A stretch of DNA of 64,000 nt from Streptomyces sp. NBC_00083 (GTDB lineage Bacteria; Actinomycetota; Actinomycetes; Streptomycetales; Streptomycetaceae): NCBI RefSeq assembly GCF_026343295.1, contig NZ_JAPELY010000002.1, forward strand, positions 682,001 to 746,000. The letters run 5' to 3'. The position numbers and the translations under genes are program-made. Each line of letters opens with the position of its first letter. Position 1 is the first letter of the stretch. The notes beneath the pieces were generated by a model. The model was given only the letters and a program-made list of their open reading frames with translations, was not told the DNA's origin and made no database searches. Below are positions 38,882-48,259 of the stretch, piece after piece.

Positions 38882-40258
38882 TCAGCCCTCCGAGACCCGC
38901 AGCGCCGCGGCCAGCCCCGTCGCCACGCACGCCGCGATGCCGACGCCCTCGTACGCGGCGCCGCACACGGCGAGGCCGGACAGGCGGGCGAGGTCCTCGC
39001 GGATCCGGGCCGTGCGCTCGGCGTGGCCGACCGTGTACTGCGGCAGGCCGCGATCCCAGCGGGTGACGCGGGCCGCGACCGGCTCGCCGATCGCGCCCAC
39101 CGCGTGGTGCAGGTCGTGGAGGGCGGCGCGGACGAGATGGCGGTCCGTGCGCTCCAGGAGGTGTTCCTCGCCGGCCCTGCCCACCGAGGCGCGCAGCAGG
39201 AAGTGGCCGGGCGCCGCCTTCGCCTGCCAGTCCCATTTGTTGGAGAGGAAGGTGGCCGCCTTCACGGTGTGGCCGTCCACCGGCGGCACCAGGAAGCCGT
39301 TGCCGGTGGGCAGCCCCGCGAGCCCGGACCGTTCGCGCGCGAAGGCCATCGTCACCACGGCCGTGCTCGCGTAGGGGATCGCCGAGAGCCCGATGTGGGC
39401 GTCCGGCGCCAACGGGCGGAGCAGGGTCGCCGCCGCGAAGGCGGGCACGGCGAGGATCACCGCGTCGGCGCCGAGCAGCAGCGGACCGTCGGCGGTGGCC
39501 GCCTGGACCCGCCAGCCGCCGGACGCGGTGCGTTCGACGGCGCGTACGGTCGTGCCGGTCAGGACGCGGGCCCCGCTCTCCGCGGCGACCGCGAGCGGCA
39601 GCCGCCCGGTGCCGCCCGCGATGCCGCGCACCAGGGAACCCCGGGGGCGCGGGCGGCCGCGCAGGGCCGCGAGGAGCGGCTCGCCGCGCTCGGCGACCCT
39701 GGCCACGCCCGGCATCGCCGAGCGCAGGGAGAGCCGGTCGGTGCGGCCCGCGTACACACCGCCGAGCAGCGGTTCGACCAGCCGGTCCACCGCTTCCCGG
39801 CCGATCCGGCCGATGAGGTAGTCGGAGATGGCGACATCCTCGGTGATGGGCCCCGCCGGCCGCTCCGGCTCGTCGCGCAGCCGCGCGAGGCCCTCGTCCG
39901 ACAGCAGGCCCGTACCGGCGAGCGCCGCCGGGTCGGACGGGATGCCGAGCATGTGCCCGGCGGGCATCGCGCGCAGCGCGCCGCGCGTCCACACCGTGAC
40001 CGGCGCGGGCGCCGGGTCGGTGAGCGCGGGGCCGAGCCCGACCGCCGTGGCGAGGTCGACGGCCTCCGGCCGCAGCGCCATCACGGACTCGGCGCCCTCG
40101 TCGACGGGCACCCCGGCGAGCGTGCCGGTGCGGAGCTTGCCGCCGATGCGGGCCTCGCTCTCCAGGACCGTGACGTCGGCGCGGCCGCGCAGCTGCCAGG
40201 CGGCGGCGAGGCCGCTGATGCCGCCGCCGATGACGATGACCGATCGCGTCGATCTCAT
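38882..40258 (-). CDS. hemG: HemY/CgoX-like porphyrinogen oxidase
   Basis: This 458-residue flavoprotein is of the HemY/CgoX family. The N-terminal FAD dinucleotide motif VIVIGGGISGLAAAWQL (residues 7-23) is followed by LESEARIGGKLRTG. Further marks are DEGAESVMALRPEAVDL, GGVYAGRTDRLSLRSAMPGV and the C-terminal GLAVCGAAYEGVGIAACVATG. The family oxidises coproporphyrinogen III (the actinobacterial heme route) or protoporphyrinogen IX. ATG 40258 overlaps the radical SAM stop by four bases; the longer frame upstream is unrelated. Located at the end of the nar operon, it is perhaps a second, respiration-linked copy. Confidence 0.88.
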   Translation of the reverse strand: MRSTRSVIVIGGGISGLAAAWQLRGRADVTVLESEARIGGKLRTGTLAGVPVDEGAESVMALRPEAVDLATAVGLGPALTDPAPAPVTVWTRGALRAMPAGHMLGIPSDPAALAGTGLLSDEGLARLRDEPERPAGPITEDVAISDYLIGRIGREAVDRLVEPLLGGVYAGRTDRLSLRSAMPGVARVAERGEPLLAALRGRPRPRGSLVRGIAGGTGRLPLAVAAESGARVLTGTTVRAVERTASGGWRVQAATADGPLLLGADAVILAVPAFAAATLLRPLAPDAHIGLSAIPYASTAVVTMAFARERSGLAGLPTGNGFLVPPVDGHTVKAATFLSNKWDWQAKAAPGHFLLRASVGRAGEEHLLERTDRHLVRAALHDLHHAVGAIGEPVAARVTRWDRGLPQYTVGHAERTARIREDLARLSGLAVCGAAYEGVGIAACVATGLAAALRVSEG

Positions 40259-41436
40259 GGAACCAGCTCTCGGAGTTCGTCCTGATGGGGGAAGGTGCCG
40301 GGCTCGTACGCGCACCCCGGGTCGGCGGCGAGCACATCGCCGGTCAGGCCGTACGCCCGTGAACGCGAGCCGCCGCACACGGTGTTGAACTCGCAGCGCC
40401 CGCACGCGCCGCGCAGCAGGGCGGGGTCGCGGAGCGTCGTGAAGAGGGCCGAGCCGCGGTAGATCTCGGCCAGTGGATGGTGCTTCACATTGCCCGCGGT
40501 GACCGGCAGGAAACCGCTGGGGTGGACCTCGCCGGTGTGTGAAACGAAGACGAAGCCGCGGCCCGACGACACGTCCATCGGTGGCCTGCGCACCGGGCGC
40601 CGCGCACCGTCGAAGAAGCCCAACTCCTGTGCCCTGGCGGACAGTTGGCGATAGAGCGGGCCCAGTTCCGGCTGCTCTTCGTGGCGGGCCAGGATCGCGC
40701 GCTGCAGCGCGACCCGCCGGAAGTGGTGGCCCTCCGTCGTCTTGGTGGCGATGACCGAGCCGCAGTCGTACAGGAAGTGCAGGACGTCCTCGATCTCGTG
40801 CGGGGCGGGCGCCCCCAGGTCGGCGCCGCGCCCGGTCGGCACCAGGACGAAGCCGGACCAGAGCATCGCGCCCTCGCGCCGGACCAGGGCCGCGATGTCG
40901 GCGAGGTCCGGCAGGGCGGCGCGGGTCACGGTGGTGTTGATCTGCACCTTGAGGCCCAGCGCGCGGGCGGTGCGCCAGCCGTCCAGGGTCCAGTCGAAGA
41001 CGCCGTCCACGCCCCGGAAGGCGTCGTGCCGTTCGGCCGTCGACCCGTCGAGGGAGAGCGAGAGCGCCACCGCGCCCGCGTCCCGCACCGCCGTCAGACG
41101 GGCGCGGGTCAGGGTCGGCGTGCCGGACGGCGACACCGCGACCCTGAGCCCCAGTGACGTCCCGTACGCCACCAGGTCGTTGAGGTCGGGGCGCTGGAAG
41201 GGGTCGCCGCCGGTGATGACGAACAGCGGACTCGGCTTGCCGAACGCGGCGATCTGGTCCATGAGGCGCCGGGCGTCCGTCCCGTCGAGCTCGCCCGGAT
41301 CGCGGTCCGGCTGCGCCTCGGCCCGGCAGTGCAGACAGGCCAGCGGACAGGCGCGGGTGGCCTCCCAGATCACGATGAAGGGCCGCTCCGCCAGGGCGTG
41401 CCGGGGCCTGCGCACCAGGGTGCGGCGCTCGCTCAT
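40255..41436 (-). CDS. Radical SAM/SPASM protein, TIGR04053-like
   Basis: The product has 393 residues. The [4Fe-4S]-SAM cluster motif is C30xxxC34xxC37 (ACPLACLHC), followed by FVITGGDPFQRPDL, the SAM-binding glycine motif. The C-terminal SPASM-type region has cysteines in GACGRCEFNTVCGG and DPGCAYEP for an additional cluster. It resembles AhbC/NirJ/MftC-type enzymes; I match it to the family TIGR04053. Position between narI and the HemY-like gene, with ATGA overlaps on both sides, suggests a heme-related step in nitrate respiration; this is inferred, as the family also includes peptide-modifying enzymes. Confidence 0.85.
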   Translation of the reverse strand: MSERRTLVRRPRHALAERPFIVIWEATRACPLACLHCRAEAQPDRDPGELDGTDARRLMDQIAAFGKPSPLFVITGGDPFQRPDLNDLVAYGTSLGLRVAVSPSGTPTLTRARLTAVRDAGAVALSLSLDGSTAERHDAFRGVDGVFDWTLDGWRTARALGLKVQINTTVTRAALPDLADIAALVRREGAMLWSGFVLVPTGRGADLGAPAPHEIEDVLHFLYDCGSVIATKTTEGHHFRRVALQRAILARHEEQPELGPLYRQLSARAQELGFFDGARRPVRRPPMDVSSGRGFVFVSHTGEVHPSGFLPVTAGNVKHHPLAEIYRGSALFTTLRDPALLRGACGRCEFNTVCGGSRSRAYGLTGDVLAADPGCAYEPGTFPHQDELRELVP

Positions 41437-42158
41437 CGCACCCGCTCCCAGCCGCGCCGGTCCGCCCGGTTGGCGGTCAGCGCGGGGTCGCGGCGGCGGT
41501 AGACGACGTACGGGCGGAACAGATACTGCACGGGTGCGCTGAAGATGTGCACGAGGCGCGAGTACGGGATCAGCGCGAACAGGGTGAAGCCGAACAGGAT
41601 GTGCAGCTGGAAGGCGAGCGGGGCCGCGCCCATCAGGTGGTAGTCCGGTTGGAAGGTGAACAGCGACCGGAACCAGAGGGAAATGCCCCCGCGGTAGTTG
41701 TAATCGCCGGTCGCCCCCGTCGAGTTGAGGATCGTCGCGGTGAGGCCGAGCACCATCGCGCCGAGCAGGAACGTGTACATCAGGTGGTCGCTGCGCAGGG
41801 TCGCCCGGCGCACCGCCGGGACCTTCAGGCGGCGGTACACGAGGAGGCCGATGCCGGCCGCCGCGGCGATCCCCGCGACCGCGCCCGTCGACACGGCGAG
41901 CAGATGGTAGGTGTGGTCGTCGACCCCGGCCGCGTCGGTCCAGCTCTGCGGGATCACCAGGCCCACCACATGGCCGAGGACGACGAAGGCCATCCCGAAG
42001 TGGAAGAGCGGCGAACCGATGCGCAGCAGCCGCGACTCGTGGACCTGGCTGGAGTGGGTGGTCCAGCCGAACCGGTCGTAGCGGGCCCGCCACAGGACAC
42101 CCGCGACCAGCAGCGCGATCGACACATAGGGCAGTACGCCCCACAGGAGCAGGTCCAT
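41433..42158 (-). CDS. narI: Respiratory nitrate reductase gamma subunit
   Basis: This 241-residue membrane cytochrome b has five helices. The two heme b groups are ligated by paired histidines: candidates are H in SPLFHFGMAFVVLGHVVG and H in LAFQLHILFGFTLFALIPYSRLVH. Menaquinol is oxidised at this subunit and electrons pass to NarH. ATG 42158 has AGAGGAAGG upstream and overlaps the narJ stop (TGATG); its own stop overlaps the radical SAM start (ATGA). Slightly shorter than Escherichia coli NarI, with all expected helices. Confidence 0.95.
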   Translation of the reverse strand: MDLLLWGVLPYVSIALLVAGVLWRARYDRFGWTTHSSQVHESRLLRIGSPLFHFGMAFVVLGHVVGLVIPQSWTDAAGVDDHTYHLLAVSTGAVAGIAAAAGIGLLVYRRLKVPAVRRATLRSDHLMYTFLLGAMVLGLTATILNSTGATGDYNYRGGISLWFRSLFTFQPDYHLMGAAPLAFQLHILFGFTLFALIPYSRLVHIFSAPVQYLFRPYVVYRRRDPALTANRADRRGWERVR

Positions 42159-42799
42159 CAGGATGCCTTCCTCTCGGGGAAGCCGGGCCAGGGGAGTTCG
42201 ACGCCGGGCCCGAGGGGTTCGAGGCCGACCGTTTCCTGGGGCGGCCCCGCCTTGGCCAGCGCCTTCGCCTCGGCCTTCGTCGTGGGTGAGGCGCCGGGCA
42301 GAGTCGCGCAGACCGCTTCGAGCACATCGGCGTACGGGGTGCCGGCCTCGGTCAGGGCGAGCCGCAGCAGTTCGAGGCCGGCCCGGTGCTCCTGGAGCAG
42401 CCGGGTGCCGGACTCCTCGTGCCGCCCGGCGAATTCGAGCGCGGCCGGCAGGAAGTCGGGCAGCTCCTCGTGGCTGAACTCCAGGCCGTGGTCGCGGTAG
42501 ATCCGCTTGAGCCGGACGAGCGAGAGGCCGCGGCGCCGGGTGTCGCCGTCGGTCCACCACGTCAGATACAGACAGCGCCGGTTGCGGGTGTCGAACGTCG
42601 ACGTGTAGTGCGCGGCCAGGTCCAGCGGATCGGTGGCCGCCGCGGTCTCCACGAACACCTGGAGCCGCTCGGCGGCCGGCCCCGGGAAACGGAGCAATGC
42701 CTCGCGCAGCAGCGGGAGTTGGGCGTGGAGCATCTCGTCCGGGTAGCGCAGGCAGCGGGCCGCGACCAGACGCAGGACGGCTGAGGTCTCGGGGTTCAT
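42158..42799 (-). CDS. narJ: Nitrate reductase assembly chaperone
   Basis: This 213-residue helical protein is of the NarJ/TorD family. Key sequence is LRLVAARCLRYPDEML at the start, and LAAHYTSTFDTRNRRCLYLT then WWTDGDTRRRG, the diagnostic NarJ block. It binds the NarG apoprotein and gates insertion of the molybdenum cofactor before the complex joins NarI. The C-terminus is proline-rich and probably flexible. ATGA overlap with narH and TGATG overlap with narI show coupled expression. Confidence 0.94.
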   Translation of the reverse strand: MNPETSAVLRLVAARCLRYPDEMLHAQLPLLREALLRFPGPAAERLQVFVETAAATDPLDLAAHYTSTFDTRNRRCLYLTWWTDGDTRRRGLSLVRLKRIYRDHGLEFSHEELPDFLPAALEFAGRHEESGTRLLQEHRAGLELLRLALTEAGTPYADVLEAVCATLPGASPTTKAEAKALAKAGPPQETVGLEPLGPGVELPWPGFPERKAS

Positions 42800-44316
42800 G
42801 CGATTCTCCGGGTGGGGGAGAGGTTCAGCAGGACGCGGTCCTGCGCGATGTCGCCGACCGGGCAGGCGGCGTCGAGCGGGTGGGAGTCGGCGAGGGCGTC
42901 GGCGTCGGCGCGGGCCGCGCTGGGCACCACGTACCGGTCCTCGTACTTGGCGATCGCGAGCAGCCGGAACAGGTCCTCCATCTCGGTGCCGGTGAGCCCG
43001 ACGGCCGTGGCGATGGACTCGTCGCGCGCCTCGCCGAGGTTGACGCGGCGCATGTAGGCGCGCATGGCGGCCATCCGGTGCAGCACCGCCTCCACGGGGT
43101 GGGGGTCGCCCGCGGTGAGGATCTCGGCCAGGTACTCCACGGGTATCCGCAGGGCATCGATCGCGCCGAACAGGTTCCCCGCGTCCTCACCGTCGTGGCC
43201 GCTCGCGGCGACCGCCTCGACGACGGGGGAGAGCGGCGGCACGTACCAGACCATCGGCATCGTGCGGTACTCCGGATGGAGCGGCAGCGCGACCTGGTAG
43301 GTGGCGATCAGGTCGTACACCGGAGAGCGGCGGGCCGCCTCGATCCATTCGCGGGTGATGCCCGAGGCCTGGGCCGCGGCGACGACCGCCGGGTCGTCCG
43401 GGTCGAGGAAACACTCCAACTGGCTCGGATACAGGTCGTGTTCGTCCTCCACGGCCGCGGCTTCGGCCACCTTGTCCGCGTCGTACAGCATGACGCCGAG
43501 GTAGCGCATCCGGCCCACGCAGGTCTCCGAGCAGACGGTCGGCAGGCCGACCTCGATCCGCGGGAAGCAGAACGTGCACTTCTCGGCCTTGCCGGTGGCG
43601 TGGTTGAAGTACACCTTCTTGTACGGGCAGCCCGTCACGCACATCCGCCAGCCGCGGCACTGGTCCTGGTCGACGAGGACGATGCCGTCCTCCTCGCGCT
43701 TGTACATCGCGCCCGACGGGCACGACGAGACGCACGCCGGGTTCAGGCAGTGCTCGCACACGCGCGGCAGGTAGAACATGAAGCTCTGCTCGAACTCGAA
43801 GCGGATCTTCTCGCCGACCTCGTCGCGGATCTTCTCCACGACCGGGTCGAGCGGCGCGTTCTGGGGCGCGCCGCCCAGGTTGTCGTCCCAGTTGGGGCCC
43901 CACTCGATCGTGTCGACGGGCTCACCGGTCAGGCTGGACACGGGCCGTGCGACCGGCAGGTCGTCGCCCGCCGGGGCATCGATGAGGTTCTTGTACTCGT
44001 ACGTCCACGGCTGGTAGTAGTCGTCGATCTCCGGTAGCTGGGGGTTGGCGAAGATGTTCCCGAGCCGCTTGAGCCGGCTGCCCGCGCGCAGGCGCAGCTT
44101 GCCGGAGCGGGTGCGCTCCCAGCCGCCCTTCCACTTCTCCTGGTCCTCCCAGCGGCGCGGATAGCCCTGGCCCGGGAGGGTCTCGACGTTGTTGAACCAG
44201 ACGTACTCGGTGCCCTGCCGGTTGGTCCAGGCCTGCTTGCAGGTGACCGAGCAGGTGTGGCAGCCGATGCACTTGTCGAGGTTCATGACCATGGCGATCT
44301 GGGCCATCACACGCAT
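42796..44316 (-). CDS. narH: Respiratory nitrate reductase beta (Fe-S) subunit
   Basis: This 506-residue iron-sulfur subunit has four Cys groups. Group I is C16xxC19xxC22xxxC26 (CIGCHTCSVTC), group II CEHCLNPACVSSC, group III CRGWRMCVTGC, in which tryptophan replaces one cysteine and gives the [3Fe-4S] cluster, and group IV KCTFCFPRIEVG with CSETC. Electrons run from NarI heme to NarG. ATG 44316 overlaps the narG stop by one base (TGATG). Downstream overlap with narJ is ATGA. Confidence 0.97.
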   Translation of the reverse strand: MRVMAQIAMVMNLDKCIGCHTCSVTCKQAWTNRQGTEYVWFNNVETLPGQGYPRRWEDQEKWKGGWERTRSGKLRLRAGSRLKRLGNIFANPQLPEIDDYYQPWTYEYKNLIDAPAGDDLPVARPVSSLTGEPVDTIEWGPNWDDNLGGAPQNAPLDPVVEKIRDEVGEKIRFEFEQSFMFYLPRVCEHCLNPACVSSCPSGAMYKREEDGIVLVDQDQCRGWRMCVTGCPYKKVYFNHATGKAEKCTFCFPRIEVGLPTVCSETCVGRMRYLGVMLYDADKVAEAAAVEDEHDLYPSQLECFLDPDDPAVVAAAQASGITREWIEAARRSPVYDLIATYQVALPLHPEYRTMPMVWYVPPLSPVVEAVAASGHDGEDAGNLFGAIDALRIPVEYLAEILTAGDPHPVEAVLHRMAAMRAYMRRVNLGEARDESIATAVGLTGTEMEDLFRLLAIAKYEDRYVVPSAARADADALADSHPLDAACPVGDIAQDRVLLNLSPTRRIA

Positions 44317-47300
44317 CAGTACTGGACCTCCTGGGTGCGGCGGCGGATGACGGTGACCTCGTCGCGCTGGTTGCCGGTCGGGCCGAGATAGTTGAACGCC
44401 CACGTCAACTGGGCGTAGCCGCCCACGAGATGGGTGGGCTTGAGCATGATCCGGGTGAGCGAGTTGTGGATGCCGCCGCGCCTGCCGGTCTTCTCCGTCT
44501 TCGGCACGCCGACCGTGCGCTCCTGCGCGTGGTTCATGTAGACGGTGCCGGCGGGCATCTTGTGCGAGACGATCGCGCGGGCGGTGACCACGCCGTTGCG
44601 GTTGACGGCCTCGATCCAGTCGTTGTCGGCCACGCCGATCGCGTCGGCGTCCCGCGGTGACATCCAGATGGTCTGGCCGCCCCGGCCGAGCGTCATCATG
44701 TACAGGTTGTCCTGGTACTGGCTGTGGATCGCCCACTTGTTGTGCGGCGTGAGGTAGCGGACCGCGACCTGCGTGCCGTCGGTGGAGCCCAGCTCCGGCT
44801 CCCCGTACAGGCGGTGCATGTCGAGCGGCGGCTTGTAGACGGGCAGCGCCTCGCCGACCTCGTGGATCCAGTCGTGGTCGAGGAAGAAGTGCTGACGCCC
44901 CGTCAAGGTGTGCCAGGGCTTGAGGTGTTCGGTGTTGACGGTGAACGCGGTGTAGCGCCGCCCGCCGGACTCGCTGCCCGACCACTCCGGCGAGGTGATC
45001 ACCGGAACCGGCCGCGCCTGGGTGTCCGCGAACGTGATGCGCTTGCCCTCGGCCTCGGCGGCCAGATGCGCCATGTGCTGCCCGGTCCTCTTCTCCAGGG
45101 TCTCGAACCCCTGCGTCGCGAGGCGCCCGTTGGAGGTGCCGGACAGCGAGAGGATCGCCTCGCAGGCGCGCTGCGCGGTGTCCAGACGAGGCCGCCCCTC
45201 GGCGACCCCCGTCCGCACCAGGCCGTTCTTCTCGCCCAGGTACGTGATCTCCTCGGCTACGTCGAAGGTGATCGCCTTGGTGGTGACACCCAGCGTGTCG
45301 ACGAGGGGGCCGAGCGCGGCGAACTTCTCGCCGACGGCGCCGTAGTCCCGCTCGACCACGGCCAGGTTGTACATGGTGCGCCCCGGCACCGGGTCGCACT
45401 CGCCCTTCGACCAGTCGAGCGCCACCCCGCCGGGCTGCGCCATCTCACCGCCGGGGGTGTCGTGCTGAAGGGCGGTGGCGACCACGTCCTTGCGCACCCC
45501 GAGGTGCTCCTTGGCCAGCTCGCCGAAGCGCTCGGCCAGCGCGTGGAAGGCGTCGTAGTCGGAGCGGGCCTGCCAGGGCGGGTCCACGGCCGGGGTGAAG
45601 GCGTGCAGGAAGGGGTGCATGTCGGTCGAGGACAGGTCGTGCTTCTCGTACCAGGTCGCGGCGGGCAGCACGACATCGCTGAGCAGCGTCGTCGACGTCA
45701 TCCGGAAGTCCATCGCGAGCAGCAGGTCGAGCTTGCCCTCCACGTCGTCCTGGTGCCAGGCCACGTCGCGCGGGGCGCAACGGGGGCCGTCGTCGGGCAG
45801 GTTGGAGTGGGTGCCGAGCAGATGCTTGAGGAAGTACTCGTTGCCCTTGGAGCTGGAGCCGAGCAGGTTGGCGCGCCATACGTTCAGGACGCGCGGCCAG
45901 TTGCGCGGTGCGTCCGGGTCCTCGCCGGCGAAGCCGAGCCGGCCCGCCTTCAGCTCGTCCACGACGTGCTGGACGGGGTCGTCGGCCTCGCCGAGCTCCA
46001 GGGGGTTGCGGTCGAAGGTCGGGTACGACGGCATCCAGCCCATGCGGGCCGAGGCGGCCAGGCAGTCGGCGCCGGTCATGCCCTCGAACCGCCCGTCGCC
46101 CAGCGGCGAGGCCAGCGCCTCGGTGGGCAGCGTGTCGTAGCGCCACTGGTCGGTGTGGAGGTAGAACCAGCCCGCGCCGATCATGTGGCGGGGCGGCCGG
46201 GTCCAGTCCGATGCGCTCGCCAGGGTGGCCCAGCCGGTGACCGGGCGGCACTTCTCCTGCCCGACGTAATGCCCCCAGCCGCCCCCGTTGCGGCCCTGGC
46301 AGCCGGTCAGGGTGAGCAGGGCGAGGAAGGCGCGGTAGATGGTCTCGGAGTGGAACCAGTGGTTGGTGCCGGCCCCCATCAGGATCATGCAGCGGCCCCC
46401 GGACCTCTCGGCGGTGTCCGCGAACTCCCGTGCCACGCGCGCCGCTTGGGCCGCCGGTACGGAGGTGAGGGTCTCCTGCCAGGCGGGCGTGCCGGGCGTC
46501 GTCGCGTCCTCGTACGACGTGGGCCAGACGCCGGGCAGGCCCGCGCGGCCCACCCCGTACTGCGCCAGCATCAGGTCGAACACCGTCGTGACGGGGCGCC
46601 CGCCGACGCGACGGACCGGGACGCCACGGCGTACGACACCCTCGGCGCCCTCGCCGGTCTCCTCGAAGCGGGGCAGCACGACCTCGGCGCTCTCGCCGCC
46701 GCTCTCGCCCAGGAGGGTGAGCCGGGGCACGGTGTCGCCCAGGTCCAGGTTCCACTCGGGCGTCGAGCCCCAGCGGTGTCCCAACGTGCCGTTGGGCACG
46801 GTCGGTTCACCCGTGGCGTCGTCGACGAGCACCGTCTTCCACTGAGCGTTCTCCGTCTCGTCACCGAGATCGGCGGCGGTCACGAACTTGTGCGGCACGA
46901 GCCCTTCCTCGGTCTCCTTCAGGGAGACCAGGAAAGGAAGATCGGTGTACTTCCGCACGTAATCCGTGAAGAAAGGCGTCTGCCGCTCCACGAAGAATTC
47001 CTTGAGAATCACATGGCCCATGGCGAGGGCCAGTGCGCCGTCCGTCCCGGGGTGCGGGTGCATCCACTCGTCGGCGAATTTCGTGTTGTCCGCGTAATCC
47101 GGGGAGACGGTGACGACCTTCTGGCCGCGATAGCGCGCCTCGGTCATCCAGTGCGCGTCGGGGGTGCGGGTGACGGGGACGTTGGAGCCCCACATCATCA
47201 GATACGCCGCGTCCCACCAGTCGCCGGACTCCGGAACGTCCGTCTGGTCGCCGAAGACCTGCGGGGACGCGACGGGCAGGTCCGCGTACCAGTCGTAGAA

Positions 47301-48008
47301 GGAGAGCATCGGCGCGCCGATGAGCGAGTGGAAGCGGGCGCCCGCCGCGTGCGAGGCCATCGACATCGCCGGGATGGGGGAGAAGCCCGCGACCCGGTCC
47401 GGGCCGTGCTCCTTGATGGTGTGGACGTGGGCGGCCGCGACGATCTCGACGGCCTCCTCCCAACTGGCGCGTACGAGACCGCCCTTGCCGCGCGCCTTCT
47501 GGTAGCGGCGGCGCCGCTCGGGATCGCCCTGGATGTCGGCCCACGCCAGGACCGGATCGCCGAGGCGCGCCTTGGCCTCGCGGTACATCTTCAGGAGCTC
47601 GCCGCGCACATGCGGGTACCGGACGCGGGTGGGGGAGTAGCTGTACCACGAGAAGGAGGCGCCGCGGGGGCAGCCGCGGGGCTCGTACTCGGGGCGGTCG
47701 GGGCCGACGGAGGGGTAGTCGGTGGCCTGCGTCTCCCAGGTGATGATGCCGTCCTTGACGTACACCTTCCACCGGCAGGAGCCCGTGCAGTTCACGCCGT
47801 GCGTCGAGTACACGACCTTGTCGTGGCTCCAGCGGTCCCGGTAGAAGGACTCCGCGTGCCGGCCGCCCGTACGGTGCACGGTGCGCAGGTCGTCGGAGAC
47901 CTCGGCGCGGGTGAAGAAGCTGCCCGCGCGCACCAGCGCGTCGGCGGCGTCGTGCCGGTGCTGCGCCTTCTGGTGCGCTTTCTGCTGCGCCTTCGCCTTC
48001 TGTTGCAA
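44316..48008 (-). CDS. narG: Respiratory nitrate reductase alpha (molybdenum) subunit
   Basis: This 1230-residue catalytic subunit is normal family length. The FS0 cluster ligands are H70-x3-C74-x3-C78 (HGVNCTGSC), and the aspartate near QTDVPESGDWWDAAYL is a candidate Mo ligand. Other marks are WGSNVPVTRTPDAHW and the C-terminal NPR-free NarG blocks (HAQERTVGVPK; THLVGGYAQLTW). There is no twin-arginine signal, as expected for the cytoplasm-facing enzyme. I chose the TTG at 48008 because CAGGAG lies six bases upstream; the frame up to 48404 is unrelated. The first 20 residues are a K/Q/A-rich stretch. First gene of a six-gene operon. Confidence 0.96.
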   Translation of the reverse strand: MQQKAKAQQKAHQKAQHRHDAADALVRAGSFFTRAEVSDDLRTVHRTGGRHAESFYRDRWSHDKVVYSTHGVNCTGSCRWKVYVKDGIITWETQATDYPSVGPDRPEYEPRGCPRGASFSWYSYSPTRVRYPHVRGELLKMYREAKARLGDPVLAWADIQGDPERRRRYQKARGKGGLVRASWEEAVEIVAAAHVHTIKEHGPDRVAGFSPIPAMSMASHAAGARFHSLIGAPMLSFYDWYADLPVASPQVFGDQTDVPESGDWWDAAYLMMWGSNVPVTRTPDAHWMTEARYRGQKVVTVSPDYADNTKFADEWMHPHPGTDGALALAMGHVILKEFFVERQTPFFTDYVRKYTDLPFLVSLKETEEGLVPHKFVTAADLGDETENAQWKTVLVDDATGEPTVPNGTLGHRWGSTPEWNLDLGDTVPRLTLLGESGGESAEVVLPRFEETGEGAEGVVRRGVPVRRVGGRPVTTVFDLMLAQYGVGRAGLPGVWPTSYEDATTPGTPAWQETLTSVPAAQAARVAREFADTAERSGGRCMILMGAGTNHWFHSETIYRAFLALLTLTGCQGRNGGGWGHYVGQEKCRPVTGWATLASASDWTRPPRHMIGAGWFYLHTDQWRYDTLPTEALASPLGDGRFEGMTGADCLAASARMGWMPSYPTFDRNPLELGEADDPVQHVVDELKAGRLGFAGEDPDAPRNWPRVLNVWRANLLGSSSKGNEYFLKHLLGTHSNLPDDGPRCAPRDVAWHQDDVEGKLDLLLAMDFRMTSTTLLSDVVLPAATWYEKHDLSSTDMHPFLHAFTPAVDPPWQARSDYDAFHALAERFGELAKEHLGVRKDVVATALQHDTPGGEMAQPGGVALDWSKGECDPVPGRTMYNLAVVERDYGAVGEKFAALGPLVDTLGVTTKAITFDVAEEITYLGEKNGLVRTGVAEGRPRLDTAQRACEAILSLSGTSNGRLATQGFETLEKRTGQHMAHLAAEAEGKRITFADTQARPVPVITSPEWSGSESGGRRYTAFTVNTEHLKPWHTLTGRQHFFLDHDWIHEVGEALPVYKPPLDMHRLYGEPELGSTDGTQVAVRYLTPHNKWAIHSQYQDNLYMMTLGRGGQTIWMSPRDADAIGVADNDWIEAVNRNGVVTARAIVSHKMPAGTVYMNHAQERTVGVPKTEKTGRRGGIHNSLTRIMLKPTHLVGGYAQLTWAFNYLGPTGNQRDEVTVIRRRTQEVQY

Positions 48009-48129
48009 CGGAAACTCCTGTGGCCCGGAGAAAAGAATTTGAGCGGGCCTTTCCGGACGGACTGTCGGGAAAAGCGGACGCCTCCGGACGGCCACCAACG
48101 ACACTACGCCCGGGGTTTCTTGGAACTCG

Positions 48130-48143
48130 GGGTCTTTGGTCCC
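48130..48143. promoter_or_regulatory. OsdR/DevR-like box between narG and ywiC-like genes
   Basis: GGGTC-TTTG-GTCCC differs at one position from the symmetric GGGAC-N4-GTCCC core recognised by DevR/DosR and its Streptomyces counterpart OsdR, regulators of the oxygen-limitation response. It lies 122 bp upstream of narG and about 117 bp upstream of the divergent gene, so it could control both. Confidence 0.5.
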
Positions 48144-48259
48144 ACCCGGCGGTGACCTAATTCCGCAAATGTCCCGGGTGCGGGCTGAGAAACTGGGAAA
48201 CGCGCCGGGTCCGTACGGCGTCCAGTACTTTTGGCCATTTCGGGACAGCGGAGGATGCC

